Assembly: GCA_937876195.1 (NCBI GenBank)
Contig: CALEIK010000027.1
Location: 185,166-249,165 of the forward strand
Origin: an uncultured Flavobacteriales bacterium
GTDB lineage: Bacteria; Bacteroidota; Bacteroidia; Flavobacteriales_D; Crocinitomicaceae
Direction: 5' to 3'
Length of the DNA: 64,000 nt
Both the position numbers and the translations under genes were made by a program. Of this stretch, positions 44,877 through 52,828 are shown in pieces (position 1 is the first letter of the stretch; each line of letters begins with the position of its first letter). Under the pieces are notes generated by a model, which was not told the DNA's origin, did not search any database, and saw only the letters and a program-made list of their open reading frames with translations.

Positions 44877-45088
44877 GATGATACTTTTTTAAACCTGTCC
44901 ATCTCGATTATTAATCCTTGAGCGACATTAAAATCATTTTTGCAGAGAGAGCATCGCCAGTTATTCTCATTTGGAAAAGAATAATTCATATGCTTGTTCT
45001 CACAGTTTGGACATTTAGGACGACAATCTGTGATTGTGCCGTCTCTTTTTTTAATTTCATTTGTATCTATATTTTTTTTCAATTTCAT
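44873..45088 (-). CDS. Small zinc-ribbon protein
   Basis: 71 residues: basic N terminus (MKLKKNIDTNEIKKR), CPNC and CSLC knuckles forming a zinc ribbon, then a short helix. Zinc ribbons of this size bind DNA or RNA. It is the first gene after the structured RNA candidate, 17 bases downstream of it, and heads the cluster that ends with transposase A. Confidence 0.6.
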   Translation of the reverse strand: MKLKKNIDTNEIKKRDGTITDCRPKCPNCENKHMNYSFPNENNWRCSLCKNDFNVAQGLIIEMDRFKKVSS

Positions 45089-45104
45089 AGTTTCTAAAGT
45101 TTTT

Positions 45105-45284
45105 ATTCAACTCAGGGCAAGAGAGTCCCAGGAGCCCCACGCCCTTGAGACTCGTCCAAGCGTTGAGACTGTTAGTGCATCTTCGGTGAAGCTGGTAGAC
45201 TTCACGGTTCAATCAGTTCCTCACTTCACGTTCCCAACTGCTCTTCCGAACCAGTGTTCTCTTGCCCAAATATTTGAGTTGAAT
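45105..45284 (-). ncRNA. Candidate structured RNA, four-helix, about 180 nt
   Basis: The outer arms 45105-45114 and 45275-45284 pair perfectly (10 bp), as do 45115-45124 with 45258-45267 (10 bp, separated from the first by a 7-nt bulge). Inside: GGTTC/GAACC with CAGTT/AACTG (45206-45252), GTGAAG/CTTCAC (45186... to 45205), and AGTCTCA/TGGGACT enclosing ACGC..TTG/CAA..GCGT (45124-45170). The last stem has a U-G wobble only if read on the minus strand, which is therefore the likely sense. No ORF covers it. It lies between DUF2130 and the zinc-ribbon gene. Family not recognised. Confidence 0.65.
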
Positions 45285-45296
45285 GATTATTGACTT

Positions 45297-45312
45297 TGCG
45301 GATGAGTCCGCA
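45297..45312. terminator. Short hairpin downstream of the DUF2130 gene
   Basis: TGCGGA and TCCGCA pair around TGAG. It is 32 bases after the DUF2130 stop on the minus strand but has no T tail, so termination is only a possibility. Confidence 0.35.
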
Positions 45313-45343
45313 CATTTATCTTCTATTCAAGTTGCCAATTGAT

Positions 45344-46600
45344 TTAGCTCGCTTTCTTGAATTCAAGGAAATCAATGTCCTGAATGGAATCATTGGAAAT
45401 TCCCTTAATGCTTCCGTAGTAGGAAATAACATTGCTTAGAATCTGCTGGAGTTGCTTCTCTCTCTTCTTGAATAGAGCCTGAAGCTTGCGTTCCTCTTCT
45501 TGATTCATGTCTTGGAGATTTTTTAAGCCATCCATCATTGAGTTGAAGAGTGCTTGACACTCCTGGCTTGTCAAGAACGCATAAAGCATGTGAGCCTTTG
45601 AGTCGCCATTCTTTTGAAGTTGACGTTGCTCATGAACCTTTAACAATCCAAATCGAAGGAGGCGAGAGAGGTCTGCAAGAAAGTGAATGTTTGTTACCCA
45701 AACTCCATTAATCAATTTGAATTTTTGACCTTCCATTTGCTTCGGAGTGGACTTAGTAACAATGACCAGCAAATCACATTTTGCCGTTAAGTTATCCGCC
45801 TTAATTTTGTCTATGAATCCATCAGACCATGATTTCGTGGATTTTACTTCATATCCAATTGAGCTAATCTCTTTTCCGTTGAATTGAATGGATTGTCTGG
45901 CATCAAATCCATTTTGACCTTTTTTAATTTCCTCTATTAAATCAGTAGGGTTTGCTTCTCGAAGAACTTCCTCAGCGGTAAGCTCCATCATTTCTCCTTG
46001 CATTTGCATGGAACCTTGCTCAATCCTCTGAGAGGCATCCTTAAGCTTCTTTTGGAGAGAGTCAATTACATTTTGCTTCTCCTTGAGTTTAAGAAACGAC
46101 TCCATTTCGATTTGCTCCTTAACAGAAGTTTTCATCTCTGACAATCTCTTAGCGAGTTCTTGTTCCATCTTAAGATGAACCTCCGCCTCTTTTTCTTCCA
46201 TTTCCATGGATAGCTTCTGGAGCTTGGCCTTGGTCTGATTCAATTCAATCAATTGTGAGGATTTCCTCTTGAGCTCTTTTTCGAGCTCGGCAAGTTGAGC
46301 CTCTTTCTCTTCTTGAACTTGCTTGTGGATTGAATCCTTCAAGAATTCCTCACGGGACTTCATTTGCTCTCTGACTTTCTGTTCAATGCGCTTTGAGAAA
46401 TCTTCCTGTTCCTTTCGGAATTCGGAGGAAAGAGAATTGAACTCTTGGCGTTGCAAGGCCAGTTCTTCTTCTCTTTTTTGAATCTCAGCGGAAAGGTCCT
46501 TTCGGATTCCTTCTTCAAATTGCGCTGACAGATGTGCGGACTCCAAAAGGAAATCGGATTCGCACTTTGGGCATTTTACTTGTAATAAATTTGTTTTCAT
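45344..46600 (-). CDS. DUF2130 family protein, predicted nuclease
   Basis: 418 residues. CPKC zinc knuckle at about 10-13, a long coiled coil (about 30-200), then the DUF2130 domain (about 205-390) with IGYEVKSTKSWSDGFIDKIKAD, which contains an ExK pattern of restriction-endonuclease-like folds. C-terminal helical region. DUF2130 proteins are frequent in defence islands; activity is unknown. It runs in the same direction as the RNA/transposase cluster but is separated from it. Confidence 0.8.
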   Translation of the reverse strand: MKTNLLQVKCPKCESDFLLESAHLSAQFEEGIRKDLSAEIQKREEELALQRQEFNSLSSEFRKEQEDFSKRIEQKVREQMKSREEFLKDSIHKQVQEEKEAQLAELEKELKRKSSQLIELNQTKAKLQKLSMEMEEKEAEVHLKMEQELAKRLSEMKTSVKEQIEMESFLKLKEKQNVIDSLQKKLKDASQRIEQGSMQMQGEMMELTAEEVLREANPTDLIEEIKKGQNGFDARQSIQFNGKEISSIGYEVKSTKSWSDGFIDKIKADNLTAKCDLLVIVTKSTPKQMEGQKFKLINGVWVTNIHFLADLSRLLRFGLLKVHEQRQLQKNGDSKAHMLYAFLTSQECQALFNSMMDGLKNLQDMNQEEERKLQALFKKREKQLQQILSNVISYYGSIKGISNDSIQDIDFLEFKKAS

Positions 46601-46804
46601 GATTTCTTCGGTATTTAAACCTCAAGACAACTATTGCCTTGTGGTCGGATTAAACATCGCCAAATCATTCTCATGGATTTGGACATTTTTGCTTTTAAAA
46701 AAACTTTTTGCTTAACCTCTTCAGGAACCAGAAGATGGAATATTGACACGTGGGGTGCTCAAAATTGAGCGGTCAACATTTCATTATACGTAAATAATTT
46801 AAAA

Positions 46805-46824
46805 ATGTTGCTTATATGCGACAT
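46805..46824. promoter_or_regulatory. Operator-like inverted repeat for the XRE gene
   Basis: ATGTTGC (46805-46811), 6 bases, GCGACAT (46818-46824) are a near-perfect inverted repeat (one mismatch). It covers the -33 region of the next promoter, a typical place for an XRE autorepressor. Confidence 0.55.
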
Positions 46825-46840
46825 ATTTTTATTACCTTTG
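46808..46840 (+). promoter_or_regulatory. Promoter for the XRE/effector pair
   Basis: TTG 46808-46810, 22 bases, TACCTTTG 46833-46840: both Bacteroidota elements at acceptable spacing, 39 bases before the ATG at 46880. It overlaps the operator-like repeat. Confidence 0.6.
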
Positions 46841-46879
46841 TATTCAAGAAATGAATGAATCACTGATAAACACTGGGGA

Positions 46880-47095
46880 ATGGACGACAAAAAATATTTG
46901 ATAGAATTAGGTAAAAAAATTGCAGAATTGCGCAAAAAGAGAGGTCTGACACAGGAGAAATTCGCTGAATTACATCATTTTGATAGAGGTTCTTTGGCAA
47001 GAATTGAAGCTGGCGGAGTGAATAGCACCATCAATAAACTGCGTAAAATTGCAACGGCTTTAGATGTTGAGATTGGTGAATTGGTAACTTTATGA
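46880..47095 (+). CDS. XRE-family regulator
   Basis: 71 residues, nearly all one HTH_3 domain (IAELRKKRGLTQEKFAELHHFDRGSLARIEAG). It overlaps the next gene by 4 bases (ATGA), so it is the regulator or antitoxin of that pair. Probable autoregulation through the inverted repeat over its promoter. ATG preceded by GGGGA, a good ribosome site for this group. Confidence 0.85.
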   Translation: MDDKKYLIELGKKIAELRKKRGLTQEKFAELHHFDRGSLARIEAGGVNSTINKLRKIATALDVEIGELVTL

Positions 47096-47835
47096 CCATG
47101 AAAAAGAAGGGCAATCGACAGGCAGACAAAAATGGTGATGTGATTTATCACACTGCTGATGAATTCTTGAAATTGGCACTCAGTTTTATTCCTGGAGGAG
47201 TTGTGGTAGATTCCTTTTTGAATTATCAAGGAAATCTAAAAAGAAGGAGAGTAATAGAGTTTTCTGAAAGCCTTAAAAAAGTACTGGAAGAATTTGCTGG
47301 AAGAGAGTTGCATGCAAATGATTTTAATAATGCAGACTTTGTTGATGTGATGGAAGAAGTGTACAAAAAGGTGCTAACTAATAATTCCGAGTATAAGCTC
47401 GAACGATTTAGAAACATTCTTGCCAAGCAAATTATTCAGCCAATAAAATGTCATGAGACCCTAAAATTTATTCATATCCTTGGAGAACTTCAAGATGTGG
47501 ATTTGGTGATTCTTCAAAAAATGAAGGACAATGACAGCATGGCTTACAAGTCAAATTTCGCTCAGTTACTCACAGGAAGTGAGGAAATTCTTGATGATGA
47601 CCATCCAATTGTTATTGAAGCTGGAGGCAATGATATTGAAATAACTGTAGGCGATATTGAGTTCTATGTTAACAGATTAACCTCACTTGGACTATTAAAA
47701 TTACACTCGGTTCAGATGGCTTCATCATCTAAACAAAAGAGAAGCCAAGTGAAGAACTACCAAACATTATTAATCTCCAAAATGGGAAAGAAATTTCTGA
47801 ATTTCATTGAACTCAAACTGTCAAAAGAACAATAG
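47092..47835 (+). CDS. Uncharacterised helical protein paired with XRE
   Basis: 247 residues. A Gly-rich hydrophobic segment (LALSFIPGGVVVDSFLNY, about 27-44) that could insert in or touch a membrane, then an extended helical region (FSESLKKVLEEFAG, YKLERFRNILAKQIIQP) and a C-terminal domain (about 170-247). Not assigned to a family, but the XRE + protein layout is that of a two-gene defence or toxin-antitoxin unit, and a similar FIPGG-type helical protein pattern occurs in accessory DNA as I recall it. Confidence 0.55.
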   Translation: MTMKKKGNRQADKNGDVIYHTADEFLKLALSFIPGGVVVDSFLNYQGNLKRRRVIEFSESLKKVLEEFAGRELHANDFNNADFVDVMEEVYKKVLTNNSEYKLERFRNILAKQIIQPIKCHETLKFIHILGELQDVDLVILQKMKDNDSMAYKSNFAQLLTGSEEILDDDHPIVIEAGGNDIEITVGDIEFYVNRLTSLGLLKLHSVQMASSSKQKRSQVKNYQTLLISKMGKKFLNFIELKLSKEQ

Positions 47836-48297
47836 AATATCTCCTGAAATAGTAAATCCACAACCACCATAATTATTGGCTTTTGCTGCCAGAACAGACT
47901 CTACTCCGACACCAACGGTTCCATCTATATTACCATTCGCATCTACTGTTATCGTTCCATAAAACCCTTCCCATTGAGCCCATGTTCCATCTACGTATAA
48001 GCCGAATACAACATCATATGATGTACTGTGCTTAAGCGTGAATGCATTCCCATTAACGTTTGAACAGGTGTTTATCAGTAAAGTGATTTCTTCAGTTGTT
48101 CCGCTCTCGGTCATGCGTATCATTGGTACTGTATTGTCAAAATAAGTAATCAATGCTGCTTCACCCAAGTAAACAGGAAGCGTCATTGTTTGAGCACTTG
48201 TCGGTGCGCTTGTTGGTTGAACATTTGGCTCCGTGTCATCCTTCTGGCAAGAGCTTGCTACAATAAAGCAGATAAGTAAAGAATTTAAAATTTTCAT
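47821..48297 (-). CDS. Lipoprotein
   Basis: 158 residues. Lipobox about 14-17 (ASSCQKDD), Pro/Thr/Gln-rich linker, then an all-beta domain (about 50-158, GTITVDANGNIDGTVG). Envelope-type cargo unlike the surrounding island genes. It overlaps the XRE-partner gene by 15 bases, tail to tail. Function unknown. Confidence 0.6.
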   Translation of the reverse strand: MKILNSLLICFIVASSCQKDDTEPNVQPTSAPTSAQTMTLPVYLGEAALITYFDNTVPMIRMTESGTTEEITLLINTCSNVNGNAFTLKHSTSYDVVFGLYVDGTWAQWEGFYGTITVDANGNIDGTVGVGVESVLAAKANNYGGCGFTISGDILLFF

Positions 48298-48315
48298 ATA
48301 GATTTTATTTAGTGA

Positions 48316-48771
48316 TTATTGTTTTCTTGCTCGGTCATGAAAAGACTCTCCATCCTTATTTGGAACGCATGTGCAGTGATACCCGTCACAGTCATAAGTC
48401 GAACTTGTGATTTCATATCCGCATCCAGCCTTGCACGCTTTCGGATAGGCATATGAACTTGAGCCATGCGGAGACTTATACCCATCATTCATCCACGCAA
48501 GACCAACAAAGAACACCAACAATATGCTGGCTCCTCTCCGAAAAGGAGTGATTGGATTCTCTCCCTTCTTTTTTGCCCAATAGGCCATGAGTCCACCACC
48601 AACAAGGATGCAAAAGAGGAATGAGAAGATTCTCATGAGGAATCCTCCAGCCGCTTGGTTGCTAAGGACAAAAAAGATTACGATTAGTGAAACTGCGTTT
48701 ATACCTAAAAAGACATACGCATTCTTTGAGTAGACTTCCTTGAGGAAGTTGATTAGTTTGTTTGAATTCAT
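48316..48771 (-). CDS. Small membrane protein with Cys-rich C terminus
   Basis: 151 residues from ATG 48771 (longer frame opens at 48897 without support). Three hydrophobic helices (about 18-35, 42-60, 75-92), then a periplasmic or cytoplasmic tail with five or more Cys (CKAGCGYE, YDCDGYHCTC). Divergent from the following XRE gene, so possibly controlled by it. Family not recognised. Confidence 0.55.
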   Translation of the reverse strand: MNSNKLINFLKEVYSKNAYVFLGINAVSLIVIFFVLSNQAAGGFLMRIFSFLFCILVGGGLMAYWAKKKGENPITPFRRGASILLVFFVGLAWMNDGYKSPHGSSSYAYPKACKAGCGYEITSSTYDCDGYHCTCVPNKDGESFHDRARKQ

Positions 48772-48867
48772 GAAAAAAAATTTCAACAAATATATAAAAT
48801 AAAATCTATATTTAGAGGGTTTATAAATAGAGTTACTATTTTTAGTTCTAATAGGGACTTTTGTGTT

Positions 48868-49119
48868 ATGAAATCTGACACAAAAGAAATAGAGCAAGAA
48901 TACCTCGGTAAGCTTATAGACAGGATTATACTGTTACGGAAAGCTAAAGGGATGAGTCAGGAGACATTGGCGAATGAAAGCAATATTGCTCGTTCACTAA
49001 TGAGAGGTTATGAGCGAAAAGAGAGAAACATCTCTTTTGCCAACTTGGTTCGAATTATCAAGTTGGGATTTGGAATGACGATTGAAGATTTTTTCTCCGA
49101 AGGGTTTGACACAAATTAA
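48868..49119 (+). CDS. XRE-family regulator
   Basis: 83 residues with an HTH_3 domain (IILLRKAKGMSQETLANES, then a recognition helix NIARSLMRGYERKERN). The 97-base divergent gap toward the small membrane protein contains CTATATTTA...TAAATAGAG, an imperfect inverted repeat. Stand-alone regulator, adjacent to but convergent with the GHKL operon. Confidence 0.8.
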   Translation: MKSDTKEIEQEYLGKLIDRIILLRKAKGMSQETLANESNIARSLMRGYERKERNISFANLVRIIKLGFGMTIEDFFSEGFDTN

Positions 49120-49146
49120 TAAAAAAAGAAGTCGTGTTCATATAGT

Positions 49147-50661
49147 TCATTTCATCGAAAACGGAACTCTAAGAAGATTGTCCTTAATTAGTTTAACAGT
49201 ATCGGGGTCAATTCTACCAGCCTTAAAATACGCCTTCCATTCTGCAACACCATCATATGTGCAGTGTCTAAGGAAATTCAAAATACTTTCACTTCCTTTC
49301 AGATGCTTCCAATGCGGATGGGCTTTATTTACGATTACCACTACCATTGATTTACTTTGCGTGGATTCAATAATAACATATGGCTCATATGGAGACATGT
49401 CATCCGCAACATAAAGCCATACCTCGATTTCACCAACCTGAGATTTAATAGTTGGTTGTATTTTCTTCATTATTGAGTTTTTTACCGCATCATTAGATTC
49501 TTTAATTAGCTGAATATCTGGTATTTCATAAGAAGTGAAAAAATCCTTAAGTTCATTCGAGTTCAGCTCATCCTCAAAGGTCGTTAGAGCCTCCGCGCAT
49601 TCATCGTTTGTAGGCGCTCTTTCATCTGCCTGATATTTGCGGTAAGAAAGAGCCAGCCTTCTTAATCTCTCACATTTTTCTAACAATTTCGATTCCAACT
49701 CATCTAATTCTTCATACTCGTAAAGAATTTCATCCTTTGTGTGACTTACATCAAAGCCATCCATAAATAATTCACCAACCAATCTTTGATTAACAAGGTC
49801 ATTGGAACCTCCTTCTTGAGGCCCAAAGATTGTCTCTGGTCGATATGAATCTGGCCATCCAACAATAACTCTTTCAGATTGTATTACTGAAAAGCCAGCA
49901 TCTCTTCTGCTACCACTCTCAAAGACTGCAGCCCATCCAGTGACTTTCTTATCACCGACGAGAAAATCGAACTCTTCCTTTTCAGGAGTACCATCAGCCC
50001 TCTTTAATATCCTGGATTCTATAGATTCCCTATCCCATTTCAATTGTTCTCCACGCCAAAATAATTGCAATCCATTCTTTTCAGTATCGAATCTATACAT
50101 TGATGTAAGAAAGTTCTTGATTTTACCCGATGTTCTCCCAGCTCTAACATTTCTATGTAGTTTGCTGATAATTATTTCTGTATAATGCTCATTAAGCTCC
50201 TTCCCTCCAACAGAAGTATAGTTTAAGTCAGGATTTCCAGCCGCAATTTCGGGAACATTAATGGTAATTATGTGCTCCTCGGTTTCTCCAAGGGTTTTAG
50301 TTCTGACTGTCCATGAGTCACCAAACCAGCATGCTGCAGTCTTCATGCCCAGCCCATATTTATTTCTTCCTGTCGTGTCTCCAGGTGGTTTCCCGATTAC
50401 TACAGCGTCTTTTAAGACCTCTTTACTCATACCTATAGAGTTATCAAAAATTCTAAGATAGTCCTCACCTGAATCATCCGTCCCTATATCAATTCTGACA
50501 GTCAACTTTTCGCCACTACTCTCAAAAATGGGTGCAAGTTGCTCTGAGTTATAAAAATACGCTTGTGTTGAATTATCTACAAACTCAGCTAAGGCATACC
50601 ATGGGCTATAAGACAAGCGCTTATATGAATTTATTATTTCGATTCCAATTTTAATATCCAT
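49147..50661 (-). CDS. MORC-like GHKL ATPase (last gene of R-M-like operon)
   Basis: 504 residues. Bergerat fold: N-box E26..D29-N30-S31 (LAEFVDNSTQA), G1 DNSIGMS (about 73-79), G2 KYGLGMKTA (about 101-109). The DNSIGM and KYGLGMK boxes are of the MORC kind. The middle (about 130-330) should be the S5-like transducer. The C-terminal part is helical, then beta. Prokaryotic MORC/MutL-type GHKL ATPases are known in restriction-modification-like operons. Two bases after the nuclease gene. Inferred to work with it on DNA. Confidence 0.8.
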   Translation of the reverse strand: MDIKIGIEIINSYKRLSYSPWYALAEFVDNSTQAYFYNSEQLAPIFESSGEKLTVRIDIGTDDSGEDYLRIFDNSIGMSKEVLKDAVVIGKPPGDTTGRNKYGLGMKTAACWFGDSWTVRTKTLGETEEHIITINVPEIAAGNPDLNYTSVGGKELNEHYTEIIISKLHRNVRAGRTSGKIKNFLTSMYRFDTEKNGLQLFWRGEQLKWDRESIESRILKRADGTPEKEEFDFLVGDKKVTGWAAVFESGSRRDAGFSVIQSERVIVGWPDSYRPETIFGPQEGGSNDLVNQRLVGELFMDGFDVSHTKDEILYEYEELDELESKLLEKCERLRRLALSYRKYQADERAPTNDECAEALTTFEDELNSNELKDFFTSYEIPDIQLIKESNDAVKNSIMKKIQPTIKSQVGEIEVWLYVADDMSPYEPYVIIESTQSKSMVVVIVNKAHPHWKHLKGSESILNFLRHCTYDGVAEWKAYFKAGRIDPDTVKLIKDNLLRVPFSMK

Positions 50662-50663
50662 TT

Positions 50664-51569
50664 TTAATTCGGTTTAAGAAATAAATTAAAGTACTCATCA
50701 GCATAAAGACGGTAGTTACCATTAACGTCCACCATATTCATGCCTATTGCTTTTAATAAAATTTTATCGTCATAATCTAACAACTGCCATCTACTTATTT
50801 TTCCAATAAAATCAATTTCTATCTCTCGGTCCTTTAGAAAATCTGTCTCGGAATCAGTCGCCTGGTTTAAAAACAGAGATGCCCAGGATTCCTTGGAGAA
50901 CCAATCAAATCGTTTTTTTGAAGGTGTGTAGCTCCTTTTAAGGCCTTGGATAAACCACTCTGGCGACTGAACTTCAAGTATATTGGGAGGTGATTTCAAA
51001 AACTTACAGTGGGAGTCATTAGTGAAAATAAAAGGATAGTGTCCATTGAGTCGGTAAGCCCTATGCCCTTCCTTATTTTTGAATACTTGGAATACACAAA
51101 TTTTTGCACCTAATTTTTCAAGGTCTTCCTTCCAAGCAGCGACATGTTCATCAACAATAACCATTACATTGGGCTGGAAATCACCAATCATTTTTTGAAG
51201 ATTCTCTACATTTAGCAGATGCTGTTTATCCTTTGTTTTGATATATTTTGCGACTTCATAAGAATTATATGAACCATTAACAAACACATTAACTTGAGAT
51301 TTTACATGTTTCAAATCATGTCCCTCTAATTCAACTTCAACAATCCACCAATCGCTGTAGTCTTTATTGATTAACGCTAAGTCAGGAGCCCTTCCTTGAG
51401 ACACTCCAGATGCATATATATCTTTTTTATAGGGAATTGCAACATAATTTGGAAAGACTGTTTCAACATGTGAAAGAATAGTGTTTTCCAATTCAGATTC
51501 GTAGTACGATGAGACTACTTTTAGTTCATCGAACCAGGATTCTTCTATTGGAAACAATATTCTCGCCAT
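50664..51569 (-). CDS. PD-(D/E)xK-like restriction endonuclease candidate
   Basis: 301 residues from ATG 51569, sharing the A of the methyltransferase TGA (TGATG); a GTG lies three bases upstream. The core RAPDLALIN (Asp about 63) followed by WWIVEVELEGHDLKHV (Glu about 78 and 80) fits a PD-D/ExK fold with E replacing K. The rest does not match a named family. Adjacent MTase and GHKL genes make a nuclease role probable, not proven. Confidence 0.65.
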   Translation of the reverse strand: MARILFPIEESWFDELKVVSSYYESELENTILSHVETVFPNYVAIPYKKDIYASGVSQGRAPDLALINKDYSDWWIVEVELEGHDLKHVKSQVNVFVNGSYNSYEVAKYIKTKDKQHLLNVENLQKMIGDFQPNVMVIVDEHVAAWKEDLEKLGAKICVFQVFKNKEGHRAYRLNGHYPFIFTNDSHCKFLKSPPNILEVQSPEWFIQGLKRSYTPSKKRFDWFSKESWASLFLNQATDSETDFLKDREIEIDFIGKISRWQLLDYDDKILLKAIGMNMVDVNGNYRLYADEYFNLFLKPN

Positions 51570-52828
51570 CACCCAATAATATATTTTGAGCTCTTTTCTA
51601 CGAATTCAAAGTCCAACTGTTCAACATCTGTCACACCACCAAACTTTTCAAAAGGATTAATATCTGAAAGAAACACTATTCTGTCTGTCGCTGTGGCATT
51701 TCCCCTCGTATCAGCCCATATTCTTGTGGTCTTATCTGTATCTGAAATGGCATCGTTAATACACCATATGTTCTTAAAAATCTTATTTTCCCGAACCATT
51801 CGAGTGAATTCTCTTGCTAATGGGATAACGCTGGTTTTAGACTTGGCTACATCACCAATTACGAATACAGCTACTCCATCCTTTTTCAAAAAGGTTTTTA
51901 ACTCTGTAACCACATCCAATGAGAACCTCAACCATTCTGCCAAATTCAGGTCATCATCAAGCTCCACAGAAACTTTAATAGGGTCTTCGTTTAAGAACCA
52001 ACTTCGAATCCAATTCTGCTTCGCATAATTAACAATTCCAAGATAAGGGGGGGAAGTAAGAACCAAACTCACTTTTCGGTGATATGTTTGCAACACTTCC
52101 ACGGTACTTAAAGTTCTCGCATTAGCTTTTACGACATCTCCTGTTTGCTTCAGCCCAGAATGTTTTTTATACAGCCGAATGGTTTTTTCCCTTAGGAGGT
52201 CGAAAACATTTCTATAAAATCTATTTAGTTGGTTTTTTTGAACGAACTTTCTAACATAATCAGGTGACATGCTAAATGTATTTGGCATATCAATAGAGGC
52301 GTATCCTGATGTTCCATTCAATCTCTCCCCTCCATGCAGAACACCTAATCCGATGCCAATTAAATATCTATCAATCAGGTTTTCGGAGGTGAGGAGCTTT
52401 CTTCTGAGATAGCATAATTCTGCCAACGTTCTTGGGTGAAAGATTAGATGTACCTCTTCTGGTTGAGCATGAGCCTCTTGTTGATACAACGATTCATCGT
52501 ACTTCTTTTCAAGTTCCTCAATTCGTATAAAAATCTCCGTTTGAGTTAAGGGTGCATTCTTTGCATGACACAAAGAAAGAGCTATTGGGTTCAAATCCGT
52601 TGCCAAGGACTTACGATTCAATAGTCTTGCCTCAAGGGGAGTTGTTCCTCGACCAGCAAATGGGTCGAAAACTATATCCCCTTCTTCAGTGAAGTATCTT
52701 ATGAAGTAATTTGCAAGAGATGGGGGAAACGCACCTAAATATGAACACATTGCATGCCATGAATCATGTTCTCTTGCCCCAACTTTTGACCACGGAGTCA
52801 CAAAATTTTCGAGTGTTGCTACGGTCAT
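51569..52828 (-). CDS. DNA methyltransferase (N4C/N6A type)
   Basis: 419 residues. Motif I DPFAGRGTT (about 55-63) precedes motif IV TSPPY (about 258-262), with LNPIALSLC as motif II. SPPY/TSPPY catalytic motifs mark N4-cytosine or N6-adenine enzymes. Order (I before IV) differs from the usual beta-class layout. A large helical insert between them could be the target recognition domain. It would protect the host genome. Overlaps the GHKL1 gene (TAATG) and the nuclease gene by one base each. Confidence 0.85.
   Translation of the reverse strand: MTVATLENFVTPWSKVGAREHDSWHAMCSYLGAFPPSLANYFIRYFTEEGDIVFDPFAGRGTTPLEARLLNRKSLATDLNPIALSLCHAKNAPLTQTEIFIRIEELEKKYDESLYQQEAHAQPEEVHLIFHPRTLAELCYLRRKLLTSENLIDRYLIGIGLGVLHGGERLNGTSGYASIDMPNTFSMSPDYVRKFVQKNQLNRFYRNVFDLLREKTIRLYKKHSGLKQTGDVVKANARTLSTVEVLQTYHRKVSLVLTSPPYLGIVNYAKQNWIRSWFLNEDPIKVSVELDDDLNLAEWLRFSLDVVTELKTFLKKDGVAVFVIGDVAKSKTSVIPLAREFTRMVRENKIFKNIWCINDAISDTDKTTRIWADTRGNATATDRIVFLSDINPFEKFGGVTDVEQLDFEFVEKSSKYIIG

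Noticed and set aside
45105..45284. Retron msr-msd, tmRNA, 6S RNA or known riboswitch
   Set aside because: No reverse transcriptase nearby, no tRNA-like ends or tag frame, no long central bubble pattern, and no recognised aptamer core.
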